The position numbers and the translations under genes are program-made. Below, one piece after another: positions 11,692 through 23,403 of a DNA stretch of 64,000 bases. The stretch covers positions 599,026 through 663,025 of the forward strand of contig QKWP01000041.1 in assembly GCA_003550325.1 (NCBI GenBank), in the 5' to 3' direction. This stretch comes from Gigaspora rosea (Eukaryota > Glomeromycota > Glomeromycetes > Diversisporales > Gigasporaceae). The notes below the pieces were generated by a model that was not told the origin of the DNA, made no database searches, and saw only the letters and a program-made list of their open reading frames with translations. Position 1 is the stretch's first letter, and each line of letters starts with the position of its first letter.

Positions 11692-11781
11692 ATTTATGAA
11701 GACCGGTCCGGACTAGTCCAGGACCGGTTAAAATGACCAGTTCTTATTTGGTCTTTTCAGGACCAATTCATCCCTACCCTA

Positions 11782-13048
11782 GGTATGGTGGATATATAAA
11801 AAAGCCTTCGTACATATCGATCATACCCGAATCAAAATTTTATATACTCGAGATAACAGTTTAGCGGATTCAGCCGAATTAATGCGGCCAAGTTTTTATC
11901 AATTGTCCCAGAATTTATGAGAAAGCTGTAACGTGTAGGTGAGCATTTTTGATGGGAATGTTGAGATTATTAAAATGCGTAATGATTTATAAGTGATTTG
12001 TAAATAATTTATAATGCGGCTTCATGATCGGATTCATAAGCAATTTACAACAAAGAAAGCAATTGGCCAATTAAATAAATAATGATTATAATTATTATGC
12101 GGTTTCATAAATGGTTTCATAAGCGGATTATTAGCTAAAGCAAGCAACTGACCAATCGTACAATTCAATTTTACAAGAGATCATGCAATATCACATAAAT
12201 GATTGGATTAAATTTTATGAAATAAAATAAAAAAAAATTTCCCATACGAAACAATGGGTTTCCCGTTATATTCGGACGGCCAAGATGCTCTATTACTTGC
12301 ATAGAGCTAACTAACATGAAGCCATCCTAGTATCAACTATTAAAATTTAGACGATATATTTAACACTTGAAAAGATATTAAATTTGTTAATCGGTGAGCC
12401 GGGTGACCCGTTTATTATGTTACATAATTTTGGGAGATCCTGATATTATTAGGATTATTAAGTAATTTATATTCCATACCATACAATTCTGGTCGTCCAT
12501 ACCCAACTGATCCCCTGTAATCTAGTTTATCGAGATATTATTATTAATATGAATATATAGTAAAACGAAAGTTCTCACTGTTTCATAAGATAAAATTATA
12601 GATCATCTGCCATTTTAAAAATTGATAATCCGTAGTACTATCATGCATATTCATGTTAATTTAATAATATCACAACTTTTTCAAGCGAGGCAAATATTTT
12701 ACCAGCACAAAAAAAACTTTTATTATATGCAAGATGATATCGTTATATCATAAGCAAAATTAGGTCATATTAATTATTTTAATTGAACTTATTCAAATAA
12801 TAATAAAATTATTACGCAAATAATTCCAAATGCAAATTTCGGATTTCTAATTATTAATTGAAGATACAACATAATATTAATTTAATCAACATGTGTAAAT
12901 AAATATATTTAAATCAAATATTCAAACTTCCGCCAGTTTAGTAAATTTTTTATTAAATGCAAGCAAACAACATCACATATTTAACAAAAAAAATTATAAG
13001 TTTAAACAAATCTCCGTGGAGCATTATCAACAAATACTATTATTAATG
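11782..13048. other. Intergenic, 3' side of the F-box/LRR gene
   Basis: It contains the lone inverted arm at 11,868-11,935 and two imperfect direct repeats with ATGCGGCTTCATGATCGGAT-like cores at about 11,990-12,145. Beyond 12,200 the sequence is AT-rich with no supported feature. The terminator region of the minus-strand gene must lie just left of 13,049. Confidence 0.4.
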
Positions 13049-14704
13049 TTACACGTTAATAACGCCTTGAAATGAAATTCTTTTATAAGAAAATGGTTTT
13101 AATTTACTTTCGTAAACAAAATCATCGCCATAAAAATCTAACGAGGTTAATGTAATATTTTTACGGAGAGCCTCTGCCAAGATTTTTCCTCCTTCTAATC
13201 CAATATTATTATACTTAATACTTAAAGAAGTCAGAGTAGTATTGATACAAAGAGCTTCTGCTAGTGCTTTCCCCCCTTCACATCCAATCTCATTATTGCC
13301 AAAATCTAGGTAAGTTAAGGTTTTGTTTTTACAAAGAGCCTGTGCCATTGCTTTTCCTCCTTTAAAATCAATACAATTATTGCTAATATCTAAGGATGTT
13401 AGAGTAGTGTTTATATAAAGGGCCTCTGCTAGCGCTTGCGCTTCCTCGGAAATGAGTTCGTTATGAGAAAGACATAAGAAAGTTAATGCGGTGTTTAGAC
13501 AAAGAGCTTTTGCTAGTGCTTTTACACCATCTTCAATAATTCCATTATCGCCAATATCTAAATTAGTTAAAGTGGGGTTTATACGAAGAACTTCTGCTAA
13601 TGCTTTTCCTCCTTCGGAACCAAGTCGATTATTACGAATCTGTAAAGAAATCAGAGTAGTGTTATCACAGAGTGTTTCTGCTAATATTTTCCCTTCCTCA
13701 GAACCAAGTTGATTTAGAGAAAGATTTAAATAAGTTAAAGTAGTGTTTTTGCAAAGAGCTTTTGCTAATATTTTCACTTCCTCAGAACTAAGTCGATTTT
13801 GAGAAAGATTTAAATAAGTTAAAGTAGTGTTTTTGCAAAGAGCTTTTGCTAATACTTTCACACCTTCAAATCCAATATAATTATCGCAAATATTTAGAGA
13901 AGTCAGAGTTGAATTTTTATAAAGGCAACCTACTAATGCTTCTATGCACTTTAAATCAGATTGATTTTCATGAAATTGCAAAGAAGTTAGAGCAGTATTC
14001 TTACTAATAGCTTCTGATAGTGCTTTCATTTCCTCGAAACCAAGATGATTATCTGAAAGTTCTAATGAAGTTATAGTAAAGTTTTTGCTAATAACTTCTG
14101 CTAAGCCTTTTATTTCCTCAGAATCAAAATAAATATCGGCTAGAGATAAATGGATTATAGTGTTATTTGTATAGAGCCTTTCAAATATTACACTATTAAT
14201 AATAGTTCTGAAAAGTGATAAACCTTTAAGCTTTTTACTTGTTCGTAGAAACATTGCAACTAAAGAACATTCAACAGCTCTAATGACTAAATCTTCATTT
14301 TCCTTAAAATGCCTGGAATAATCATAAACAGAAGATTCACGGAAGTTACGAGGTACATCCGTTCCAAATCCTTCATCATCAAGCCAATTTTCAACTCCAT
14401 CGGGCAAATATTCACAAACATACGTAGTATAACTTGAATATTCAAATAATGGTTTTGGATAATTTGGAAGAATAATTTTATAAGGGATTAATAGTGATTG
14501 TTCTTTAGCGTTTAATTCCAAAAGATATATTCTTATTAGTTTTGTATCACTAGAATAGTCTGTTGGTCTGTTCCATAATATTGGTATAATAATTCTGCAC
14601 CATTGACGGTTTACAAGAAGGCATGAAAATAAATTTTTATAATCTTCAGGATTCTGAAAGTTATTAAATATCTCGACCAAACATTCATTCGGTAACTTGA
14701 TCAT
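13049..14704 (-). CDS. F-box/leucine-rich-repeat protein, 551 aa
   Basis: Single-exon gene. Residues 1-47 form an F-box-like helix set (LPNECLVEIFNNF, then LVNRQWCRIIIPILW), the part that in known proteins binds Skp1 of an SCF ubiquitin ligase. Residues 48-178 are a linker. From residue 179 to 514 come twelve 28-residue leucine-rich repeats of the ribonuclease-inhibitor type (pattern LTSLDISNN...EGGKALAEALC), with a thirteenth partial repeat; these normally bind the target protein. Repeats 5 and 6 (about 13,700-13,860 in DNA) are nearly identical at the nucleotide level, so they duplicated recently. The start is the first ATG of the frame and begins the F-box. The gene faces a BTB pseudogene 160 bp away. 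F-box/LRR proteins are strongly expanded in Glomeromycotina. The substrate is unknown. Confidence 0.88.
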   Translation of the reverse strand: MIKLPNECLVEIFNNFQNPEDYKNLFSCLLVNRQWCRIIIPILWNRPTDYSSDTKLIRIYLLELNAKEQSLLIPYKIILPNYPKPLFEYSSYTTYVCEYLPDGVENWLDDEGFGTDVPRNFRESSVYDYSRHFKENEDLVIRAVECSLVAMFLRTSKKLKGLSLFRTIINSVIFERLYTNNTIIHLSLADIYFDSEEIKGLAEVISKNFTITSLELSDNHLGFEEMKALSEAISKNTALTSLQFHENQSDLKCIEALVGCLYKNSTLTSLNICDNYIGFEGVKVLAKALCKNTTLTYLNLSQNRLSSEEVKILAKALCKNTTLTYLNLSLNQLGSEEGKILAETLCDNTTLISLQIRNNRLGSEGGKALAEVLRINPTLTNLDIGDNGIIEDGVKALAKALCLNTALTFLCLSHNELISEEAQALAEALYINTTLTSLDISNNCIDFKGGKAMAQALCKNKTLTYLDFGNNEIGCEGGKALAEALCINTTLTSLSIKYNNIGLEGGKILAEALRKNITLTSLDFYGDDFVYESKLKPFSYKRISFQGVINV

Positions 14705-14864
14705 TTTTAAAGGATACTGAAAGAATTAAACGTTCATCACATATCAGATATATTAGCAAAAAAAAAAAAATGTTGTGAAACCATCACATGACATGTGGCT
14801 TACGGTATTTTAGGTATTGGTAAGTACGTATTGTACTTGACATTACGTACAGTATAATTCAAAA
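14705..14864. promoter_or_regulatory. Divergent promoter between the F-box/LRR and BTB genes
   Basis: The 160-bp gap must hold both promoters. It contains the near-palindrome CACATGACATGTGG and a TACGTA-rich block at 14,824-14,850 (GTACGTATTGTACTTGAC, then ATTACGTAC). A similar arrangement of TACGTA, TACTT and ATTACGTA lies upstream of the Sel1 gene at 43,178-43,203. The function is inferred from position and similarity only. Confidence 0.4.
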
Positions 14865-16383
14865 ATGACGTTAGACCATTTGAAGAAACTTTCTACAAAT
14901 TACCTTGAACTTCTTGATGATAAAGAAGATTTTAATATAATCATTAATGTTGGGGAAGCACCAAATACGAAGATATTCCGAGCACATTCAAATATTTTGA
15001 GATATAGATCATTGTATTTTCGAGATAAATTAGCAAAAACTACTAAAGATACAAACAATATTAAAACGATAAATTTAAAAAACGTTTCTATTCAACAATT
15101 TGAAATCATCATCAAGTAAGTTATTACTGTATATAATTTTAATTATACTTTTAATAACAGATAATATACAGGATATATACAAGAAAACTAATTTTAATAA
15201 AAATTTAATAAAGATATATTTACGGAGGAGCAATTTTATTAGAAAATCAAGACACAACATTCATTTTTGAACTTATGTTTATCGCTTCAAAGTTACTTCT
15301 AGAAGAATTAGCTAAACAAATTATTCATTTAATCGAGACAAAAGCTAATTGGCTTCGTTTATATTTTGCAAAGATATATCATTTAAGTTTTCAAAATGAT
15401 CAACATCAAAAATCACAAGAATGGTGCAATAATTTTTTGGTAAAGTATCCAAAAAAGATCTTTGAATCAGAAGATTTCGCATCACTTCAAGAAAACGCTT
15501 TAGTATCTCTTATTAAACGGGATGATTTACAAATGGAAGAAGTAAAAATTTGGAAATATGTAATTAAATGGGGAATTGCTCAACATTCAAGCTTATCATC
15601 AGATCCTAAAAATTGGACAAGAGAAAATTTTCAATCATTAAAAAATACATTACGAAATTGTTTACCTCATATCCGTTATTTTCATATATCAGGAGATGAT
15701 ATTGTTGATTATATAGAACCATATCGAAAAATCCTAGAAAAAGACCTTTGGAAAGACATTCTAAAAAGAATTGCAAATCCAAATCGACAATTTCATCAAA
15801 AATTCTTCCACCTCGAATAATTTTGACGCAAATATTACCATCACGTACGACGGAACCATTTTCAACAGTTATTAATGAAGAGCATGCAGCAGAAATCGCA
15901 ATGTGGATTGATAAGAGAACTAAACCGTATTCAGTAATAGATAATCCATATGAGTTTAAATTACTTCTTCGTGGAACTAGAGATGGGTTTACTTCTCAAT
16001 CAATTTGGAAAATATGAGATAAGCAAGCAAATACTATTTTGGTTATGAAAGTTAAATATACAGATGAAATTCTTGGGGGGTATAATCCTATTCAATGGGA
16101 TAAATCATTTAGTGATTATGTGAGTTGTAATGATAGCTTTATTTTTTCATTGAAAAATCATACTATTCATTCCTCTATTTTAAGTCGTGTAAAAAAAACA
16201 AAATATGCAATTTATTGCGATCCTCGGGTTGGGCCAGTTTTTGATAATGATCTTTGTATGAAAAACAATTTTAATCATCTTCAATGTTATTGAGGTCAAA
16301 TTTCATATGACAAAGTAATTAGAAATACATCCGGTTGGTTTTCAATATCCGAATACGAAATATTCCAAGTTCAGAAAAAATAA
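14865..16383 (+). pseudogene. BTB-BACK-TLDc domain protein, broken
   Basis: Exon 1 (14,865-15,115) encodes a BTB/POZ domain (FNIIINVGEAPNTKIFRAHS). A GT-AG intron at 15,116-15,213 joins it in frame to KYIYGGAILLEN and a BACK-like helical region ending near 15,780. A frameshift at about 15,780-15,800 then moves the reading into another frame, which continues ILPSRTTEPFSTVINEEHAA, the usual entry to a TLDc domain (FKLLLRGTRDGF, EILGGYNPIQWDKS, DSFIFSLKN). This part has in-frame TGA codons at 16,015-16,017 and 16,291-16,293. The last conserved residues (WFSISEYEIFQ) run to a TAA at 16,381. Intact relatives, usual in these fungi, are adaptor-like proteins of about 480 residues. One frameshift and two stops make loss of function likely, but the decay is recent because domain spelling is well kept. 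Confidence 0.85.
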
Positions 16384-16623
16384 AATATGATTAATAATTG
16401 TAATTAAAGCTTAGGAGTTTTTAATTAATCAGCGGCATCGTATAAAAAAAAGCGCTGCTAATTTGCATTTAATATTTGTCGATTGTAATAATAAAGAAAA
16501 TATTTTGAGTAATAGCAAGTTGTTTTTTAATGTTTATGTCGATTATTTCTTACATCGTTCCGTTACTTAAAATACCTTAAAATGAATTGTATAGATCGTG
16601 ATCTATTATACATGCCATATATG

Positions 16624-19532
16624 CTATAATTTATAACCTACATTATTTTTTAATTTTAATTTTAACCAACTTTTTAAACACATACAAATTTTAATTGTAT
16701 TTGAATTTAAACTATATCGTTTAGCAGAAATCAAATCAGCACTACTTGAAAAAATACATTCAACAGGAACACTTGTTCCTAAAATATAAAAATTTATATT
16801 AATTTTATTAAATAATTATAATAATTTTATTTTATTATAATATTTAAAATTAAAAATATACCAGGAATTGCTAAATAATCTTTAGCCATTTTTGATAAAT
16901 TTGGATATTCTATTTCATGAAGCTATTTTTAAATTAAATTAAATTATTAGTTAATTATATAGTATATTAAATATATTATAATAAATATTTACCTTCCAAA
17001 ATGTTAATATATCTATATCATAATTTAATGGTGGTTCATTCAAATATTTTACAAGTTCATCAAATTCAATATGTTTTCTTTTTTCAAACATATAAGCTAT
17101 AAGTCCACTTGCTTTATTATTTGTTTGATTATTATTTTTATTTTCTGTTTGTCTATATTTATTTTTCCATAAATTAATAATTTGTTGTTTGTATATTTCA
17201 ATAAGTTCATCATCAAATTCTTGATCTTTAAAATATTGTAACTTAAGACGTGGATCAATAACTATTAATAAAAATATAATTAAAAATTAGTTATTAATTA
17301 TTTAATAAATAAATTTAAATTACATACTTGTAGAAATAATATAAACAAGTCCATTTGTTGTTGGAAAATATTTATATAATTTATTTTTGGCTTTGCTAAT
17401 AGCAGAAATAATATCATTAGAATAAGAATCTTCATTAAGAAATTTTTCAATTATATTTAATAAATAATTATAAATAGGAATTGAATAGCTAAGTGTTGGA
17501 TAATTAGATGCACTTATTTCAAGAGTAGCTTCCTTAAAACACTAATAAAAAATTTAAAAATAATAATATATATTATAATAGTTATAAATTAATAATATAT
17601 ATTATAATATTTATAAATTATTATATATATATATATTATTTTTATTCACCTCTAAAATATTTTTTATTTGTTTTAATTTATTCCATTCAGCATTTGTTAA
17701 TGAAAATTTTGTAAGACTTCTATCTGTTAAAATTAATTCATCTAATGGCTAAAATATAAATTAATATTTAGTAAATAAAATTAAAAAATATATATATAAA
17801 TTTACTTGTTGTAAAATTAAAGCTCTTTCCAACATATCATATGTAGAATTCCATCGTGTTTTTACATCAACAATTAATTCTAAGTTTTTAATATTTGAAA
17901 TAAAACATTGTCTGCTAAAACGTTCACGTTTTTGTGGAGATTTACGAATTTTAATTATTATTTTCTTTAACTACAAATATAAAATTATATAATTAATAAA
18001 TTTTAGTATTTTTTATAGTATTTTATTCTATAAAATATAAATTTTATTATTAATTTTATATTTAAAAATATAAATACTATAAATATTACAAATATTTTAA
18101 AAATAAATAATATATTTAAAATAAATTAATTATACTTTTCCAAGTGCTCCTAAAGTATTTATATCAGATATTTCATCATCACTATTCTCTTCAGAATTAT
18201 CACCTTCATCATTATTATTATTATTATAAAAAGATTTTAAAATTTCCTGAACAGCTAGATTTATAATATGTGCAAGACAATATATATGTTGATTTTTGGA
18301 ATCAAATTCTAAATTTTCATTATTAAAATTTTCTTCTAAATTATTAAACATTGAATTCATATTTGTAGCATTATCAGTAGTAATACCCAAAATCTAAAAA
18401 TAAAATAATAATTAGTTATTAATTAATATTTTATAAATAATAAAATATAAATACTTTTGTTAAAAATAATAAAATATAAATACTTTTGTTAAAAGATTAT
18501 TTTCTTTTAAAATTTTAAAAAATACTTCAGCTAAATTTTTGCCTGAGTGAGAGCCTTCAAAATAACTAAACTCAATAGTACAATGTTGAAGTTGCCAATT
18601 ATTTGAAATCCAATGTGCAGTTACTCCAAGATAAGATTTTTGATTTCTAGATGTCCAGCAATCAAGAGTAAATGAAATTTTACTAGAAATTTCTTGAAAT
18701 TGTTTTTGCAGATTAGCTTGTTCAGTATTAAAAATTTTAGAAATTTTGTTAGTAATAGTATCAGCTGAAGGAATTTTTGCATTATTATTGAGTCTTTTAA
18801 TCATTATTTGAAAAAATTTATTTTCAACAACAGTAAAAGATTGATCATCAGAAATAATCCAATTAATTAAATCTTTAAGCCAATCTTCTTGTGTGAATAA
18901 CTATTTAAATAATATTTAAATTAATTATTATTATTGATAAAAAATAAATAAATAATAAAAAATATTTACTAATTTATCTTTTTGAATAAACTTATCTAAT
19001 GCTCCAATAGTTTTTTCTTTTGCAATTAATTTTTTATGATTTTTTTCAAGATGTCTTTTTAATACTGATGTTGATTTATCTTTTGAAATTTTATAAGTTT
19101 GACTAAAAATTATAATAAATAATTATAAATAATATTAAAATTTTATAAATAATATAAATATTAATATTAAAAATTAATATTTTACCTGCAATAATTGCAT
19201 TTATATTTTTTAGCTTGTTGATCTATAGTAAAATGATTATGAACAATAGATTTAAGCTTTTTTTTATTATCTGTTTTAGTATTTGCATTTTCTTCATTAG
19301 GAGTATTAGGAAAATTTTCTTCTATAATGATATTTTCTTCCATAAGAATATCCTCTTCATTTACTTGATTAGAATTTGTTTCATCTTTATCACTAGATGT
19401 TTCATTATCTTCAACAAAATTTTCTTCTTGGTTTGAACTATTATTTGATATATCATCATCAATAATTTCTGAAATATTACTTTCAATAATATAATTTTCA
19501 TCAAGAAAAAAATTTGATTCATCAAATTCCAT
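16624..19532 (-). CDS. hAT-superfamily transposase, 705 aa in 10 exons
   Basis: I join exons 19,532-19,186, 19,102-18,970, 18,900-18,484, 18,393-18,136, 17,970-17,806, 17,748-17,650, 17,541-17,328, 17,261-16,993, 16,922-16,862 and 16,778-16,624. All introns are short, AT-rich and GT-AG, and the phases add up to one open frame ending in TAG. The N-terminus is acidic. A BED zinc finger follows (C112, C115, H133, H138; CX2C and HX4H). Next come KIPSADTI, the first catalytic-type aspartate in LDCWTS (D240), the second in GITTDNATNM (D306), RWNSTYDMLERA, IIDPRLKLQYF, and the C-terminal dimerisation block LHEIEYPNLSKMAKDYLAIP with VECIFSSSADLISAKR. The usual ER of that last motif reads EC here. It is of the RICESLEEPER/Ac type. 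The enzyme cuts and reinserts elements with TAG...CTA ends and 8-bp duplications. No disabling change is seen. The right terminus may be at 21,331; a left terminus was not found. Confidence 0.88.
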
Positions 19533-19657
19533 ATTTAATTTCTAAATAATTTAAAGATTAAAATAATAAATTAATTATAAAATATAATAAGTAATTTGTT
19601 AAAATTTTAAAAAAATTAATTGTTCTAATTTTATTAGATATTTGAATTTTAATTAAA

Positions 19658-20750
19658 GATACCTTGACAACTAACTAATCAAATTCAATAAAAAAAATTT
19701 TATTTTAATTCTTTAAAATTATAGAATTTGAATAAAAAATTTAATTGATTTTAGTCAGATAGTTGTTAAGATATCTTTGCTTAAAATCAGAGAATAATTC
19801 AAAATGTTCATCAAAATTAAAGTTATACAAAATTCTAAAACTTTAAGTGAAGATATTTTAATAATTACTTAAGCAAAATCGATAAATTTTTTTGTATTTT
19901 AATTCTACAATTCTATAGAATTAAAATAAAAAAAATCATTAACTTTGATCAGGTGGTTATCAAGATATTATTACTCAAATACAGTAAATAATTCAAAATA
20001 TCTATCTAAATAGATGCTATAGCAAAATTTTTTTAAATATTTAAGTGAAGATATCTTGACAATTACCTGACCAAAATCAATAAATTTTTTTATTTTAATT
20101 CTACAACTCTGTAGAATTCAGATAAAAAAGTTTTTATTAACATTGAACAATTGGTTGTCAAGATATCTTTATGCAAAGTTAGTAAACAATTTAAAATATT
20201 TATTAAAATATATGTTGTAACAAAGGTTTTTTAAATTTTTAGGGAAGATATCTTGACAACCACCTAAACAAAAGCAATGAACCTTTCTTATTTTAATTTT
20301 ACCATTCTGTAGAATTCAAATAAAAAAATTTTTATTAACCTTGAACAGTTGGTTGTTGAGATATCTTCATGCAAAGTAAGTAAACAATTTAAAACGTCTA
20401 TCAAAATAGATGTTGTAGCAAATTTTTTTTAAATTTTTAGGAAAGATATCTTGACAACTACCTAACCAAAAGCAATGAATCTTTTTTATTTTGATTTTAC
20501 CATTTTGTAAAATTCAAATAAAAAAAATTTCATTAACTTTAACCAGGTGGTTATCAAGATATCTTCACTCAAAGTCAGTAAACAATTCAAAAATAGATGC
20601 TATACTAAAATTTTTTAAACCTTTGAGCGAAGGTATCTTGATAGCCACCTGATGAAAATCGATAAAATTTTTTTATTTGAATTCTACAAATCTGTAGAAT
20701 TCAAATAAAAGAAGTTTTATCAAATTTGATGAAGTGGTTGCCAAGATATT
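19658..20750. repeat. ~195-bp tandem array, six copies, each unit palindromic
   Basis: Units start at 19,658, 19,852, 20,050, 20,247, 20,445 and 20,632 (steps of 194, 198, 197, 198 and 187). Each begins GATATCTTGACAACTACCTG. After about 100 bp it shows the inverse CAGGTGGTTGTCAAGATATC around a centre with TTCTACAATTCTGTAGAATT. A final half-unit ends near 20,750. The array lies directly upstream of the transposase gene and may be subterminal transposase-binding sequence of that element. This is inference; hAT elements commonly carry such repeats. Confidence 0.85.
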
Positions 20751-21179
20751 ATTATAATTTTAGAGTATAACCTTTAAGGTAATTTAATATGTACTTACTA
20801 TTTTTAAAAACAATTTCGTTGCAAATAAAGATAATTTCGTTGCAAAAAAAATTAAAATTTAGACTGAGGTAAAAAAATAAATATTTAATATAAATATATA
20901 ATATATTTACTGAATGATTAATAAAATTATTACTATATTTGCTTCAAATAAATTAGCATATAATTTGTTAAAGATATACAATTTTAGCTTATTATAGTTT
21001 AAAGATCAGATCATATCAATATTCGTCATATTAATTTTAAATTAGTTAAAATGCATTCATTTAAGATCTACTATCATGAATGCAAATATGTTTATTAAAG
21101 ATTTAAATAAAGTACATATTTATCTATGATTTGCTAGAATAAAAAAAATAATATTTCTACTTTGGGTTATCTATAATAT

Positions 21180-21331
21180 TTCGAGTCGGGTCGGGTCAGG
21201 TTCATTGCCAACCTGAACCCGACCCGAACCCAACCCGAACTTTTCGGGTTCAATTTTTCTAACCCGAACCCGACCCGAAAGTTTCGGGTCGGGTTGGTTT
21301 TCGGGTTGACCTGACCCGATTAGGAGCACTA
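21180..21331. mobile_element. GC-rich hAT-type terminus
   Basis: Read inward from 21,331 the end is TAGTGCTCCTAATCGGGTCA. It is followed by clustered CCCGACCCGAAC / GGGTCGGGTT motifs in both orientations. It closely resembles the terminus at 60,532 (TAGGGGTCTTAACCGGGTCG). It is probably the 5' end of the element that carries the transposase at 16,624-19,532. No partner end or 8-bp duplication was found, so this assignment is tentative. Confidence 0.5.
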
Positions 21332-22898
21332 CTCTCAACAATCAATTATATTTCAGCCAGTGATCTGTATGCTTTTTTTGTCAAATTATGCGAAGCATAT
21401 GTGATGCGAAAATTTGGTAAATTATGCGCATATTATGCTTTCATATAATCCTGGACACCCTAGTCTAAAGCCAGGTGCGTTCACGTGATATAAAGCCAAT
21501 CAAATTTTAAAATTTGATCTTTACGGATTAGCCCGACGAGACAAAAACAAAGAAAAAAGTAAAAATGCCAAAAATACAAAAAACGAGTGTCTAAACCTGT
21601 CTAGAAGTATTAATAAAAAATGTCAGGAAGATAATTTTACTTATAAGTCAAGCCCTAACCCTAACCCCTAACTAACTATTACACTAATTTTAATTAAATA
21701 ATCAAAAACATATAAACGCTAGCCATCACACATTTTTGTAAAATGGAATTTGCCAATCAAAGGTTTTGAGAAAATCAGCAAAAACTATTTTGTTACACAA
21801 AATCAAAGCAATCTAAAATTAGGTTATTCATGATTAACAAACCTGTTTAAACAGGATTATTAGATCTGTAGATTCCGTATTACTATCAGTAAATCTTGGT
21901 AAGTCTATTTTTAGATTATAGCAGCAAAAGCTTTTAACTGTTATATCGCAAAAATTTATTAAGTGATTAGACTTTCATTATTAAGTAAAAAAGATTGGGT
22001 CTAAAATTTTACTCCTAATCTATCAACAGGTCAATTTTCAAAAAATAGTCAAATTCCTTGGTTTCTACTTTTGAGGGCCCAAATAAAAATTTATTATTTT
22101 TTAATTCAGTAATTACATTATTTGCCTTGAGTATTTTTCTAAATTTAAATCATTTTTAATTTTACTAAACTTTAACATTATCTATTACAACGACGATACT
22201 TTTCATATCATGCATGATACTGGATGGAAGACAAGGTAGAAAGAATATTGAAATTATAAAAAAATTTGCTTGATTAATAATTTAGTTCTTATGAAATGGA
22301 ATCAAGGTTTAATATTAACTTATTACAAAGAAAAAATTTTATTTATTATGTAACTAGACAACTTATACTCTATTTTTTAATTTTCATGGGACTATTTGCG
22401 TACAGAGAAATACTGTATTTTCGCCACAAATAAATATTCCTACATAATGTTAATTCGTATACTATTTGTTTAATAGTTATTAAATTTAAGAAGGTTGGTG
22501 TTTCCAGCTTTGCTTTTTTTCTACGAGAAAATGTCGTTTTATTGTGGGATTGATATTTGAACATTATCAATATCAATGAAGTTGTTAGCAACACCCAATA
22601 CTTGGTGCTACTTACCTCCTTCTTTGAATTAATGCATACTGCACACGATTTCATTAGATAAATCATGATGCTTTGTCATTTAACGATCGTTTCAATCAAA
22701 ATTGTAACTTTGTGCAATACGTTATTTTTTGAGGTGATAACACGCGAACAAGTAACAGGTATTGTACAAAATCAGTTACCATTATCAGAATCTTTAGTCC
22801 TATAGTTTCTTTCGTACAGCATTAAATTCCATCACAATACCACTATTTCATTCTATAATAAATATAATACACTTGTTTAATATATGTATATATAAAAG

Positions 22899-22931
<33 letters not shown>

Positions 22932-22994
22932 TTTACTACCATTTGATATGGACTATCTCCGTATTGTCCTTGTTTTTTATTGGACATAAGACAC
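21332..22994. other. Intergenic with a telomere-like motif and a possible small frame
   Basis: CCCTAACCCTAACCCC occurs at about 21,653-21,668. A minus-strand frame at 22,370-22,666 (98 codons, cysteine- and lysine-containing, no recognisable domain) could be a small gene, but nothing supports it beyond length. The rest is AT-rich. Confidence 0.3.
22900..22930. repeat. (TA)n microsatellite
   Basis: An uninterrupted TA run of about 29 bases followed by T-rich DNA. Confidence 0.95.
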
Positions 22995-23403
22995 TTAGGG
23001 GAGCGCCAGAAATCACCTGATTAGGGTTTCACTAAGTAGCTGACCCCCTACCCCCACCTGATAATTTTTCTAAGCATTTGATTGGTTAAAATTTAATAAT
23101 ATATATATATATCAATATATATTAAAAATTGGATAACCTTTGATCTACCAGTCTGTTTTGGACGATTCAACTACCAAAATGTTCATCTCAGTGAGACAAT
23201 TATAACAAGCCCAAAATCATCAAAATCCAATTACAGGATCCCATGATTGTTCAACTTTTGTGTAATTTTAATAGTAATTTTTAAAATTACTAAGTAAATT
23301 TATTTTTTATATTCAGACTTTTTAGTCAAGTCTGAGTCTGGTCTGGGTCTGGTCCGAAGTCTGCAGACTGGTCTAAGTCCGAATATATTTATATGTATTT
23401 TTT

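Larger units (their letters stand above)
9986..11781. mobile_element. hAT-like element with GGTCC-rich ends, carrying nested insertions
   Basis: The left end is TAGGTTAGGATGGATAAGTC followed by GGTCC/GTCCG repeats. The right end, read inward, is TAGGGTAGGGATGAATTGGT followed by the same kind of repeats. This end structure resembles the validated hAT-type elements at 32,406 and 60,532. The flanking octamers do not match, so either the duplication has decayed or the ends are approximate. It encloses a second inverted-repeat unit, a tandem array and a MITE. No transposase frame. Confidence 0.5.

Noticed and set aside
13491..13712. Plus-strand frame of 73 codons
   Set aside because: Antisense to the F-box/LRR repeats and explained by their periodicity.
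16384..16623. Left terminus of the transposase-bearing hAT
   Set aside because: No TAG-starting GC-rich end or 8-bp match to the sequence beyond 21,331 could be found.
19215..19436. Plus-strand frame of 73 codons
   Set aside because: Antisense to the acidic first exon of the transposase.
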